Assembly (NCBI GenBank): GCA_026636295.1
Contig: CP089457.1
Coordinates: 124,001 to 188,000 of the forward strand
Direction of reading: 5' to 3'
DNA from: Medakamo hakoo
Taxonomy: Eukaryota > Chlorophyta > Trebouxiophyceae > Coccomyxaceae
DNA: 64,000 nt
The notes beneath the pieces were generated by a model. That model was given only the letters and a program-made list of their open reading frames with translations, searched no databases and had not been told where the DNA came from. The position numbers and the translations under genes are program-made. Every line of letters begins with the position of its first letter. The stretch's first letter is position 1. Shown here one piece after another: positions 10,297 to 19,492 of the stretch.

Positions 10297-10598
10297 GCGC
10301 CCTCCTTTTCACCGCGTCCCAACCAAGCTTCCAGCTCAGCGCGCTGGTCGGCAGGCGCGGCGGTGCCGACGTGCCAGAGCACCCAGTCCGCGGTGAGGGC
10401 GAGGGCGAGAGACAGGCCGGCCGCAACCGCGGCGTGCGGGCCGAGCGCGGCCGCGCGGTCGGCCGGCAGCGCCGCGACGGCCGCGCCGAAGCAGAGGGCC
10501 GCGCCGAGCGCGGCGGCGTTAAGCAGAGCTAGAGATGCGGGGTTGACGCCGGAGGCCAGGGCGCCGACCGCGACGTCGGCCAGCCAGCCGGCGGGCAT
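10227..10598 (-). CDS. PKR1: Pkr1-like small ER membrane protein (V-ATPase assembly factor family)
   Basis: A 123-aa protein with two TM helices. WLADVAVGALASGVNPASLA and the following LNAAALGAAL resemble the Pkr1 domain, where a short amphipathic start, a G-[TV]-x-P-[ST]-L motif and two hydrophobic helices (about 21-45 and 53-75) are diagnostic; LTADWVLWHV then fits the conserved NW/DW position. The tail is Gly/Pro-rich. Yeast Pkr1 helps assemble the Vo sector of the V-ATPase in the ER. The start Met 10598 is the first in frame next to the domain. The CDS end overlaps the 5' end of the MnmA CDS by 70 nt on the same strand in another frame, which suggests one of the two starts lies further in. 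Confidence 0.6.
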   Translation of the reverse strand: MPAGWLADVAVGALASGVNPASLALLNAAALGAALCFGAAVAALPADRAAALGPHAAVAAGLSLALALTADWVLWHVGTAAPADQRAELEAWLGRGEKEGACGAGRAPGSPPPPPGHGGQHEE

Positions 10599-10695
10599 GA
10601 AACGTGCGCGGCGCCGGGGGGACACACCCAGCACCAACCAGGGTTGAAGGAGAGGGGGCGGGCGGGCCGCAGGCACGTTCCCTTCTCCCGTCCTC

Positions 10696-10929
10696 TCACC
10701 CTCCCAGCAGCGCCCGTAAAATGAGCCAGGACACAGCGGCGGCAGCACCCACGGCGATGAGGAGCGGCAGCGCCGGGTTGACGGCACGTCCGTTGGGGCG
10801 CGGGCGGCCCGGGCCGTGCGTTGGCGGCGGCGGCGGTGCGTCGAGCCAGTTCACGCCACTGCCGCGTGCGTCGTCGCCGTGCAGGCCGGCTGCCAACTGC
10901 TGGTTCAGGCGGCGGCGGCGAGCGCCCAT
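10696..10929 (-). CDS. Small tail-anchored membrane protein, unknown
   Basis: A 77-aa frame beginning MGARRRRLNQQLAAGL, with a Pro/Gly-rich middle and a single C-terminal hydrophobic helix (about 52-74, NPALPLLIAVGAAAAVSWLI) ending two residues before the stop. I recognise no family. The basic N-terminus and terminal helix fit a tail-anchored ER or mitochondrial outer membrane protein. It lies 97 nt upstream of the Pkr1-like gene on the same strand. I tested whether it could be that gene's first exon: the GTGAGA near the stop would be a good donor, but no acceptor keeps the Pkr1 frame. It is divergent from the next gene. Confidence 0.45.
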   Translation of the reverse strand: MGARRRRLNQQLAAGLHGDDARGSGVNWLDAPPPPPTHGPGRPRPNGRAVNPALPLLIAVGAAAAVSWLILRALLGG

Positions 10930-11223
10930 GCAGTCCGCTATGTGCGGACGACCAGGAGGGGCGCGGAAGGGCGGGCACGGCCGTGAGAAAAAAGAATGGG
11001 AGTGAGAGCGAGCGCAGCAGCGGCGCGGGCGCGGGCGCAGACCTTCATTCCCTCTCTCCGGGGCGCTCGCGTGTGTGCTCCGCAGGCCCCCGTTGCTTTG
11101 CCACGCGCGCCTCGGGCGAGAGTGAACTCATTCGTAGCCTACCCAGCGCACGCGAGGGAGCGGGCGTGTGAAAGCAAGGGCGGGCCGCGGCGCGCACAAA
11201 ACAAAACCTGCGCCCACCACCCC

Positions 11224-12277
11224 ATGCCGCTCCCGACCTCCCCACCCCCGCGCGGCCTCGCGACCGCCATCTCCGGCCTGCAACTCCTCCAAATCATTCT
11301 GGCCCTGGCCGTCGCGGCCATCGTCCAGCTGCACCTGAGAAGGTATGTGAGGCGAATGAGGCAGCGGTCACACGTGTGGCCTCGCCCACCCTCCCACTCT
11401 CCCCCCTCCTCACCCCACCCCCGCTCCCGCCCCCGCCCCCCGTCTCCCCCCCACCAGCGTCACCTTCACGCCCCTCGGCGAATCCGGGTACGGCGTCGTC
11501 CGGGCATCCTGCCTGCTCGGCCGGTCGTACACCGTCGGCTCCACCTGCTTCTACGCGTACACCGTCGCGGCCGCGTCCATCTTTGGGTCGTTCCTGCTGT
11601 CGCTGCTGCGGTGCGCCCGCATTGCCGTCGGCCCTGCACTGGAAGTCGGCGCGTGCGCCGCGCAAGTCGCGTGGTGGGCGGTGGCGGCGTCCATTTTTTC
11701 CGCTGTCGTGGCGCGGGCGGACAAGGACGGCCTGCCCGCCCGCGGGTGGCGGGTGGCGGTCGTGCTGCTCGCCTGGGTGGAAGCCGGCCTGTTTGGTGGG
11801 TTGGTGGCCGCCTACTCAAAGCTGGCGCGGTGGTTGAGGGGCGCTGCGGCGACGCTGGCGGCGAATGGGGGTGGGGCCGGAGGCGCTGTGCCGGGCGCAG
11901 GTGGTGGGTGGGGCGGCGCGGGCTTTGGCGGGATGGTGGGGGGTGGGGGGTGGCCGCAGGCGCCGCGCCCGCCGCCGCCCGCGCCTGGCGGCGGGGTGCA
12001 GCTGGGCCGCGTGCCGCCGACCACGGCAGCGCCGCCGGACCCGCCGCCGCCCGCGCGCATGTACGCGTTCAACGTGCCGGCGCCCAGTCCGGCGGCGCCG
12101 GCGCCGCGGCCGACGCAGCAGCCGGCGGGTGGAGGCGGCGCGCCCACTGCAGCGCAGGCACCGCCGCCGCCGCTGGCGCCACCCCCACCACCGGCCGCTG
12201 CCGCGCAGCCACCGCCGCCGCCGCCGCCGCCGCCGCCCCCACCACCGGCCGGCGGCAATCCCTTCGCCCCGCAGTGA
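11224..12277 (+). CDS. Multi-TM protein with long proline-rich cytosolic tail, unknown
   Basis: Exons 11224-11342 and 11458-12277 (phase 2, donor GTATGT), 312 aa. Hydrophobic segments lie at about residues 15-37, 65-88, 93-120 and 128-155: four TM helices with a short loop containing the Cys pair ASCLLG and STCFY. This arrangement recalls MARVEL/tetraspan-like proteins, but no diagnostic motif is present. From about residue 165 the chain is almost entirely Gly, Ala and Pro with runs of up to 13 prolines, ending GGNPFAPQ. Such tails often bind SH3, WW or profilin partners, but that is inference only. Convergent with the TPR gene, with 64 nt between stops. Confidence 0.6.
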
Positions 12278-12341
12278 AAAGCAAAAACCAGTAGCGACAC
12301 ACAAAAACACATGCAGTGCCTCTCTCCCTGCAACAACCCTA

Positions 12342-14387
12342 CTACAACTCACTGAATGCGGGGCAGGCCGAGCGCGGCGGGCGCGCACCCGCCCACGCCG
12401 CGGCCGCCGCTTCTTCCAGGGCGGCCGCGCCCGGTCCATCCCCGCGCGCGCGCGCGAGCCCCGCCAGGCCGACCAGCGACCGCGCGTGGTGCGGCCGTTC
12501 CGCCAAGTCCAGCCGGAACTGGGCCTCCGCGCCGTCCACATCCCCAGCCTGCGCGGCCGCCCAGCCCGCACACGGCCGGGCCGGGAAGGGCGACCGGGGC
12601 GGCTCCACAAACCCGTCGCTCGCCTCCTCCTCCGCGACCGCTTTCAACAGCGCCGCGGCCCTGCTGAGCTCGCCATCCAGGGCGGCGATGCGGGCGGTCG
12701 CAATGCGCACGGCCCGCCCCACGACGGCCGCGTGGCCGCACGCGTACAGCCCGGGCGGCGGGCCGGGGCGCGTCTCGGGCTCGGGCGGGATGGCCGAGGC
12801 GGCCGCGTGCAGCGCCGCGACGGACGCCGACAGGGACGACCGGGGCGCCGTGCCGGCCGCCACGCCCGCCGCGTCCGCCATGACGCGGGCCCAGGCGTCG
12901 ACCGCCGCCGCGAACTCGGCCCCGCCGGCCAGGCACAGCCCGCGGGCGGCCGGGCCGGGGCGAGGTGACCCAAGGATGGCCCGCCACTCCGCAAACATCA
13001 CCCGGTGCCACGTCAGCAGGGTGGCCTCCCGGCTGCCGCCCGCGTACAGCATGGCCGGGCCGGCTGTGTCGGGCGCGGCGGCGGCGAAGGCCGCCGCCCG
13101 CGCCGCGGCGGGCGCGTCGCCGCCCAGGTTGGCCGCGTGCGCGGCCGCCGCCGCGTTGTGCTCCACGGCGTACGACTCCACGCACGCGCCGCCGAGCGCG
13201 GCGTCAGCGGCCATGGCGGCGTCGCCCGCGGTCACGGCCTGGGCCCAGCGCCCCGCGCGGGCGTAGGCGTGGCCCGCCATGTGGAGCAGGTGGGGGACGG
13301 GGGCGGCCGCCCAGGGCCCGGGGCGGGACAGCGCATCGGCGGCCGGCAGTCCGAGCGCGGCGTGCCGGGCGTCAGACGGCGGCAGGGCTTCCGTCAGGTG
13401 GATGGCCAGGTGCAGGGCGAGCGGGTTGGTGGGGTCGGACGCCAGGGCGGCCGCGACGAGGTCCAACGCGGCGGCGGACGGCGGGGCGAGGTCGGCCGCG
13501 CCCGGGCGGACGTGGGCCCACTGGACGGGGTTGGCCCGTGCCTCCGCCGCCAGGGCCAGGGCCCAGGCCGCCGCAGGCTGGGACGGCGCGGCCGACACGG
13601 CCAGGGAGGCCATGGCGTCCGCAAACGCGCGTTCCGTGGCCGCCCAGGCGCGCTCGCCGTCCGCGGGGGAGGTGCCCGGGCCGTAGCGGGCCGCCATGGC
13701 GGAGGCGGCGCCGGCCGTAAACGCGTCCGCGCCGTCCGCCAGCTCCACCGCCCTCCGCGCCGCGTCGCCCGCCGCTTCCCAGTCCGCCGGCGTGAAGGCG
13801 GGAAAGGAGGCGTTGGTGCGCGCCGACGGCGCCCGGTTGGCGCCGGGGCCGAGCGCGTAGGCCCGGCCCCACAGCGGGAGCGGGGACAGCGGCGCGGCGT
13901 CGGCCGCGGCAGCAAACGACGCCAGCGCCGCCGCTCTGTGGAAGCCGCTGGCCAGCAGGAGGCCGGTGTCGAAGGCGGCCTGGGCGGCGGGCGTGGGCAG
14001 GGCGGCAGCGAACGGGGAGGCGAAGCCGCCGAGGTCGGAGAAGAGCGCCGCGCGGGCGGGCGCGGTCGCGGGCGCGCAGGTGGCGGGCGCGCCGGTGGTG
14101 ATGCCGGGCGTGAGCGCTCGTCCTCTCCACAGCAGCGTGGCGATGAGGGCCGTGAGCAAGGCCGCGCAGGCGGGCAGGGCCCGGCCCGAGGTGGTGGCTG
14201 GCGCCGCGGCCGCCGCCGTCGCGCCGCGCGCACGTGGCTCGTCGTTCTTTTCGTTGGCGCCGCTGGCGTCCAGGCTGAAGGCGGACGCGTGCCTCGGCAC
14301 AGCAGACGACGGGCGGGTGTCTGACAGCGGCTGGACCTCGCCGGACCGGCGCCGGGCCGGCGAGGAGTGGGCGCGCTCCAACGGCAT
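12342..14387 (-). CDS. Membrane-anchored TPR-repeat protein, unknown role
   Basis: Single exon, 681 aa. A basic/Ser-rich N-terminus is followed by one TM helix (about 71-87, ACAALLTALIATLLW), giving a likely type II topology. The rest is helical and Ala-rich, with TPR-like pairs. The clearest is a HLLHMAGHAYARAGRWAQAV unit, which resembles the H-M-x-[SG]-H-x(2)-x-R-x-G-[RY]-W pattern of a bacterial/plant TPR family of uncharacterised proteins. A last TPR lies near residues 610-650 (GDVDGAEAQFRLDLAERP). The frame stays open upstream, but Met 14387 follows an A-tract leader like those before other starts here. The partner or cargo is unknown. Confidence 0.7.
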   Translation of the reverse strand: MPLERAHSSPARRRSGEVQPLSDTRPSSAVPRHASAFSLDASGANEKNDEPRARGATAAAAAPATTSGRALPACAALLTALIATLLWRGRALTPGITTGAPATCAPATAPARAALFSDLGGFASPFAAALPTPAAQAAFDTGLLLASGFHRAAALASFAAAADAAPLSPLPLWGRAYALGPGANRAPSARTNASFPAFTPADWEAAGDAARRAVELADGADAFTAGAASAMAARYGPGTSPADGERAWAATERAFADAMASLAVSAAPSQPAAAWALALAAEARANPVQWAHVRPGAADLAPPSAAALDLVAAALASDPTNPLALHLAIHLTEALPPSDARHAALGLPAADALSRPGPWAAAPVPHLLHMAGHAYARAGRWAQAVTAGDAAMAADAALGGACVESYAVEHNAAAAAHAANLGGDAPAAARAAAFAAAAPDTAGPAMLYAGGSREATLLTWHRVMFAEWRAILGSPRPGPAARGLCLAGGAEFAAAVDAWARVMADAAGVAAGTAPRSSLSASVAALHAAASAIPPEPETRPGPPPGLYACGHAAVVGRAVRIATARIAALDGELSRAAALLKAVAEEEASDGFVEPPRSPFPARPCAGWAAAQAGDVDGAEAQFRLDLAERPHHARSLVGLAGLARARGDGPGAAALEEAAAAAWAGARPPRSACPAFSEL

Positions 14388-14726
14388 GCGCGCGCCCTGT
14401 TTTTTTTTCCTGTGGCGTGGCAAGCGCCGCCTCGGCCGCGGAGAAACAGCGCACACGCGAACAAAAAAGGACGGCCGCCGCCGGCACCTCCCGACAGACA
14501 ATCCGACCGGCGCCCGCCGCCCCTTCCCACCCCAGCCGACGCACCCCTGTGAGTCTGTGCCCTCAGCAGGGGGAGTGGGACGACAAAAAGGAGGTTTGGG
14601 GGTTGATGAGGGGGAGGAGCGGGCGCGGTCGCAGTAGCGCGCCGCCTCCACCACCCCTCCCCACCCACCCTCGCCCACGCCCCCTCCCCACACGCGCACG
14701 CACAGGTCAGGCCCCCCACCCACCCA
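14388..14726. promoter_or_regulatory. Divergent intergenic region, TPR gene / bZIP-like gene
   Basis: 339 nt between two outward-facing start codons. It contains a T-run next to the TPR gene start (14399-14408) and an A-run at 14464-14469. A C-rich/CACA-rich stretch at 14650-14725 resembles a 3' intron end, so the bZIP-like gene could have a further 5' non-coding exon. I see no TATA box and no coding region. Confidence 0.4.
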
Positions 14727-15543
14727 ATGCACACCACCCACGGTCCATTCCTGCCCCCACGCCCGCTCCCCGCGCCCGACGGCGCACCTCGGTCGAACAA
14801 GACATCGGGCCGGTCGGGCCGGCGCAAGCCCGCGGCCGCGGCACCGCCGCCGCCCGCCAGCCTGCCGCCCGTCGCCGGCGGCGGCGCGGCGAAACCAAAG
14901 AAGAAAACGGGCCGCCCCATCATCTACACGGGTGACCCGGACAACGACCCGGCCCTGACGCCGGAGGAGCGGCGCGTCATCAAAGTGCGGGACCGTTTTT
15001 TTCTTTTGCCTTTCCGTCCGGGCCGCCCCACCCAACCACCCACCCACCCACCCACCCACCCACCCCATCCCCTCACCTCCCGTCCCCGCCCGCACGCACA
15101 CGCACCAGCGCCGCATCTGCAACCGCAACTCTGCCCGCCGCGTCCGCGCCGCCGCCAAAGCCGCCCAGCAAGCCCGGCGCGACGCGCTGGCGGCGGCGGC
15201 GGCGTCGCCCCCCGCCCTGGCCGCGCAGCTGGCGGACCTGCACGCCCGCATCCCGGCGCTGGAGGCTGACTTTGCGGCGGTGGACGCGGGCCTGGCGAGC
15301 GAGCTGGCCAAGCGGGAGGACCTCGTGGCAGCGGTGGAGGGGGCGCGGGCCAGGGTCGTCGTCGGGTTTGGTGCGGCGCCGCCTCAACCACCGCCGCCGC
15401 CGCCGCAGCCGCCGCCCATCCCAGCTCCCCCACCCCCGCCCGTCCTGGCGCCGCTGCCACCGCTGCTGGTCATGCCACCCGGGTTGATGGGCAGCGCACC
15501 TGTGTCGCCGATGGGGCATTTGCTGGTGTTGGCCGGCGAGTGA
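14727..15543 (+). CDS. bZIP-like transcription factor with atypical zipper
   Basis: Exons 14727-14984 and 15109-15543 (phase 0, donor GTGCGG), 230 aa. The junction rebuilds a basic region, PEERRVIK joined to RRICNRNSARRVRAAAK, carrying the N-x7-R signature of plant bZIP DNA-binding helices. The usual first leucine, nine residues after that Arg, is absent. Instead an Ala-rich stretch with PP is followed by a short L-x6-L-x6-L-x6-V register (about residues 118-139) that contains a proline. The C-terminus is a Pro-rich tract and a hydrophobic end. Dimerisation and DNA specificity cannot be inferred with confidence. Confidence 0.6.
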
Positions 15544-15730
15544 AAAAAGGGACCAGGGGGAGGAGAAGGTGCGTGTGGTGTGTGTATCCTCGTCGACGCG
15601 TCCCCGTCGAGGAAAAAAACAAAAGAGAAGCGGGGAAGGGGGGGTGCACAAAGGGTTGAGCGAGAGACCAGCAAGCACACACCTCTGTTCCCGCCCCGCG
15701 TCCGCAAAACCCGAAGAACGCCGACGACTC

Positions 15731-16312
15731 ATGGCGCCGCCACCCCCACCAGCTGTCTATGAGGACCCCTACCACGGCATTGTCCCTGACCCGAACCGGA
15801 AAAGGAACCCGGCCGTGCTGGTCGGTGCGTTTTTTTGGTTGCGCCTGCGCGGCGGTGCGCGTGTCCACGCCGCGGTCGCGCCGCATGCCTCGCGCCCTCA
15901 CGCGGCCCGCCCTCCCTCCCACCCACCCCCTCACCCAAACCACAGGTGCGGTCGCCACCGCGGGAGTCCTGGCCGCCGGCCTCATCGCGTTCCGCCAGGT
16001 GAGACGGGGCGAGGAGCGTTTGTTTCTGTCTCTGTGTTTTCTTGCGACGGCGCACTCTCGCGCCCTCTCACCACCCGCCCTCGTACCCGCCCTCTTACCA
16101 CCCGCCCTCATCACCCGCCCTCTTACCACACCTCCTCCCGACCACGACAGGGCAACCAAAAGGTCTCGCAGGCCATGATGCGCGCCCGCGTGGCGGCCCA
16201 GGCCGCGACGGTGGCGCTCATGCTGGGCAGCACGGGCATGTACGCGATGGGCAAGGGGGAGGGGGGCGAGGCCGCCGCCGCGGGCGCCCCTGCTGGCGCG
16301 GGCAAGGGGTGA
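15731..16312 (+). CDS. RCF1: HIG1-domain mitochondrial protein (Rcf1/HIGD type)
   Basis: Exons 15731-15824, 15946-15998 and 16151-16312; 102 aa. After splicing, NPAVLVGAVATAGVLAAGLI forms the first TM helix and is followed by a FRQGNQKVSQAMMRARV loop. The second helix, AQAATVALMLGSTGMYA, follows. This is the HIG1 domain: two TM helices separated by the conserved R-x-G-[DN]-x(3)-[QS]-x(2)-[ML]-M-R-x-R-[VI] loop. Family members associate with cytochrome c oxidase and help form III-IV supercomplexes in the inner mitochondrial membrane. Intron 1 begins GTGCGT followed by seven T. Confidence 0.88.
   Translation: MAPPPPPAVYEDPYHGIVPDPNRKRNPAVLVGAFFWLRLRGGARVHAAVAPHASRPHAARPPSHPPPHPNHRCGRHRGSPGRRPHRVPPGETGRGAFVSVSVFSCDGALSRPLTTRPRTRPLTTRPHHPPSYHTSSRPRQGNQKVSQAMMRARVAAQAATVALMLGSTGMYAMGKGEGGEAAAAGAPAGAGKG
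16068..16133 (+). repeat. Imperfect CCCGCCCTC tandem repeat in intron
   Basis: Second intron of the HIG1-domain gene. Four or five imperfect 13-16-nt units of the type CCCGCCCTCNTNACC lie just upstream of the acceptor and may serve as the pyrimidine-rich tract. Confidence 0.6.
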
Positions 16313-16579
16313 GGAGGAGGAGAGGGAGGGCGGGGTGGGGTGGGTGCGTTGGACGCGCGCGGGCCTTAGCTTAGAGAGTGCCACGGGTAACGAGTGCTTG
16401 TTCTCACACTGTTTTTTGTTTCGGGTGGGTGGGGCGTCGACTGTGGAAGCGCAGGCCGCATTCATTCCTCCGTTTCCCCCTCATTTCGCGCCGCACGCGC
16501 CCGCACGCGCCCCGTCCTTCGCCCAGGCAAGCCTCACACGAGGGCACGGCTGCTGTGGACGGGGTTGACTGAAAACCGG

Positions 16580-16939
16580 ATGCGCCGCCGCTCCGCCGGC
16601 GGTCGCCTCCTCGCCCGCACGTGCCTGGCCTTTGCCGCCGCCGCCTGCCTGGCGCGCGCCCAAAACGGCCCGGACGACGACTGGCGGTCCTACCTCCCGG
16701 CGGGCTGGGAGGGCAGGCCGCAGTTCAGGGACCCTGCAGGCCTCGGCCACCCGTACTGTGGGCCGTGCCGCTACTTCGACCCCGCGGCGGACGGCGGGGG
16801 CGGGGCCTGCCGCTTTGCGGGCGAGTGCGCGCCGTCGGGCCGCGGCGCGGGCGGGCGCAACTGCGGCGCCTGCTTTTTCTTCGAAAACGACAACTCGTTG
16901 GGGCACTGCGTCCGGGTGACCAGCGCGGCGTGCGGTTGA
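16580..16939 (+). CDS. Secreted eight-cysteine protein, array member 1
   Basis: 119 aa, intronless. A signal peptide (about 1-28, ending LARAQ) is followed by a mature chain with exactly eight Cys. The order is CGPC, x13, C, x5, C, x11, C-GA-C, x11 (ending LGH), C, x7, C. Both halves start with C-G-x-C followed one residue later by an aromatic pair, and the second half ends in GHCV, so the protein looks like an internal duplication. The same scaffold occurs in the next two genes. I do not recognise the family. Eight paired cysteines and a signal peptide suggest a disulfide-stabilised secreted or wall protein. Confidence 0.75.
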   Translation: MRRRSAGGRLLARTCLAFAAAACLARAQNGPDDDWRSYLPAGWEGRPQFRDPAGLGHPYCGPCRYFDPAADGGGGACRFAGECAPSGRGAGGRNCGACFFFENDNSLGHCVRVTSAACG

Positions 16940-17733
16940 GGGGGTGGTCGAGGGACGGGGCCGGGCATGAGGGAGGTGGTCCGAGGGACGGGAGGGGTGG
17001 GGGGGAGGGGTGTGCAGAGCCGCATGCAGAGCCCACTCCCACACACGAGAAAAAACAGCAGGTGAGCAGCATTGGGCCGCGTCCCCCCCGACACCGCGGC
17101 TCCTTCCGCCGGCGCGTCCTCCCCTCCGCCTTCACCCACCCGGGCTGCCCGAGTCCTCGGCACCTCGTGCAAGCCGAGGCCGCGGGCCGCAGCGCGCCGC
17201 GGCAGGCCCTGGCAGCGGTCGCCCCCCCCCCCCACCCCCTGCAAAAACGGTTGAAAGGCCGGCCAGCCCAGAGATTTTCACCCGGCTGGCGCGGGCCTGC
17301 GCCCCCGCCCGCACGGTGGTGGTCCTGTAACAGCCTGACGCGTGCATGCGCGGTGGTGGAGCGGGGGCGCGGAGCGGCCTGCCCCCTCGCCCGCGGCGCG
17401 GACTGCGGCCGCGACCGCATTTCTAGCCGCCCGCGCGCCCCTGTCGGCCGGGCCGACTGGGAGCGCCGCCCGTGCGGGCGCCCGCGCCCGCTGGAGAATG
17501 GGCTTGGTGGAAGCCTGGAGCAGCCAGCGACGTGGAGACGAGGGCGTGGCCGCGGGTGGGCCGCCCGCTTTTTTTTTTGGCCCCGAAAGTCCAAACGCGT
17601 GCGCGCTGCCCGACAGCCGGCCGTGCGTGCGCTCCCCCCTCACGCGCGCCCCCACACTCTCCCCGACACAAAGAACACGCGCCAGAAAAGAAAACAGCCG
17701 GTTCCGTCGCCCTTCGCCCCAACCGCAGCAGCC
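16940..17733. other. Gene-free stretch between array members 1 and 2
   Basis: 794 nt. I see no convincing coding frame, tRNA or repeat. It holds a G-rich 3' region, a C-run at 17223-17236, a T-run at 17571-17580 and A-rich sequence (17689-17698) just before the next start codon. It is long for this window, so it may hold regulatory sequence or a non-coding transcript. Confidence 0.5.
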
Positions 17734-18276
17734 ATGCGCGTCCTCTCCATCGCCCTCGCCGGCCTGGCCCTGGTCGCCGGCCTCGCCACCGCCCAGGACG
17801 AGACCTCCAGCGCCGCGTCTGCCCGCCCGGCGACGCGCCGCCCCGCGCCGCGCGGCCCCGCCGCCGGGCCCAACTACATCCCCACGCCGGAGGAGGCGGC
17901 CGCCATGAAGGAGGCCGAACGCATCCGGTGCGGGGCCTGCCAGTTCTGGTCGCCGACCGTGGAGGCCTGCGTCGCCGTCCCGCTCAAGTACGACTGCCAG
18001 GGCACGGTCGCCGGCCCCGCGCTCATGGGGTGCGGCGTCGAGTGCGCGTACTTTGAGGACGACGGCGAGCACGGCCACTGCGTGGACATCGACCGGGACG
18101 AGTGCACGGCCATCGCGCCGGACCAGTACGACAAGGACGTCGCCGCCCTGGTGGCCAAGCGGGACGCGGGCCAGATCCCGCCGGGCGAGCTGCGCCTGCT
18201 GCCGCCGCTGCCGCCGCCGCCGCCGCAGGCGGCCGAGGATGGTGAGCAGAAGCCGGCGGAGCCTGCCGCGCCCTGA
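17734..18276 (+). CDS. Secreted eight-cysteine protein, array member 2
   Basis: 180 aa, intronless. Signal peptide at 1-20 (MRVLSIALAGLALVAGLATA). A Ser/Arg/Pro linker (about 24-50) precedes eight Cys: C-GA-C, x9, C, x8, C, x11, C-GVE-C, x11, C, x7, C. The second module reads CAYFEDDGEHGHCV, the same GHCV signature as its neighbours. It differs from the others by an extra residue in the second C-G-x-C and by a C-terminal tail of about 60 residues that is acidic then Pro-rich. Function unknown; probably extracellular. Confidence 0.78.
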   Translation: MRVLSIALAGLALVAGLATAQDETSSAASARPATRRPAPRGPAAGPNYIPTPEEAAAMKEAERIRCGACQFWSPTVEACVAVPLKYDCQGTVAGPALMGCGVECAYFEDDGEHGHCVDIDRDECTAIAPDQYDKDVAALVAKRDAGQIPPGELRLLPPLPPPPPQAAEDGEQKPAEPAAP

Positions 18277-18710
18277 GCCATGGCTGAAGGCTGAGAGAGT
18301 GAGAGGGTGAGAGGGAGGGAACAGGCGGGGTGTGTCGCCGTTCCCTGTGTGTTTTTTGCGTCGCCTGCGTGTTTTTTTTCATGGTGGGTCGGGAAAAAAG
18401 GGGGGCGCGCGGAGAAAGTGTGCGCGCGCGCACGCCCGCTTTTGGGAGGGGGTTTCGGGGCCGGCGCCCGGCCCTTCTTTTTCGTGAGCAATCGCGGGGG
18501 AGCTGTGGCGCCGGGAGGCGTGTCGTGTGTGTAAAGGAGGCGCGCCCGTCTGGAGCCGTTCACGCCCTTGGGACCCCCTCCCAAAAAAAACAAGAAGCGG
18601 CTTTGGGAGAGAAGCGTCGGGGAGCGGCTTCTGCCCGCAGCTGTCGCTGCACAGACCTCCAATTTGCTGCCCTCGCCTTTTCGCCTTCCCTCGCCACCCA
18701 CCTCACCACC
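18277..18710. other. Gene-free stretch between array members 2 and 3
   Basis: 434 nt without a credible gene. Several T and A homopolymers (18351-18356, 18372-18379, 18585-18591) punctuate otherwise GC-rich DNA. The last 60 nt are C/T-rich and lead into the start codon of member 3. Confidence 0.5.
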
Positions 18711-19417
18711 ATGGCCCGCCTCGCCCTCGTCCTCGCCCTCGTGGCCGCCTTCATTGGTGCGTGTACGTGCGGAGCGCAGGAGAGCGCTTCAGGGCCCCGC
18801 CCGGGGAGCCCGCCCCCCAACATGCCCGCGCGTGGCCAGGTCTCTCCGCACGCATGTGGGCACCCCTGTCAAAAACGCCTCCCTGCCCCCACGCCGCCAA
18901 AGCCGCCTCCCCACACCCACCTCACCCATGCCATGCCCGTCCTCACTCCCTGCCCTACCCAGCTTATGTCTCGGCCGCGTGCGGTACATGCCGGTGAGTG
19001 GCTTAAACGGCGGCCGCATTGCAACTCAACCGCCCGCCCTGCCAAGTCCTCCGACACACCTCGGTGGGCACGGCGAAACCGAACAGAAAACGTCGTGCTC
19101 GCCGTGCGGAGGCGTGGCTGAAGCCAAATGACCGCCTTTGAGCCATGCTGGTTCATGTCGGAGGGGGCTGGTGTGGGTGTGGCGTGGACGCGTGCAAAAA
19201 GCCGCGCGCGTGTTTTTTTTTGGCGGGCGGGGCCGGTCCGACCGGGCGCGCCCCAACCCAAACCTTGGCGCTCTTTTTTTTTCGCGGTGTCGTGCCTCAC
19301 GCCCGCGCGCCCCTCGCCCGCTCCTTCCCGTATCAGGTACTACGACCCGTCCGTCGGCGGCTGCGTCGACGGCTCGCCCTGCGACGGCATCGCCGGCTCG
19401 TCCGGTGCGTTTTGAGG

Positions 19418-19492
<75 letters not shown>

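Noticed and set aside
7681-10647. Very long plus-strand open frame (about 990 codons) opposite the MnmA gene
   Set aside because: Composed of Arg/Gly/Ala/Pro with no conserved motif; it is the antisense shadow of real genes, common in GC-rich DNA where stops are rare.
10696-10929. The 77-aa frame as first exon of the Pkr1-like gene
   Set aside because: The only reachable acceptor lies inside the Pkr1 domain and leads at once to a stop.
14388-15311. Upstream extension of the TPR gene frame on the minus strand
   Set aside because: The extra 300 residues overlap the bZIP-like exons and are low-quality Arg/Gly/Trp sequence; the start at 14387 follows an A-tract leader like other genes.
19423-19486. 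GA/AG tracts considered as CRISPR-like or telomere-like repeats
   Set aside because: They are plain dinucleotide microsatellites without spacers.
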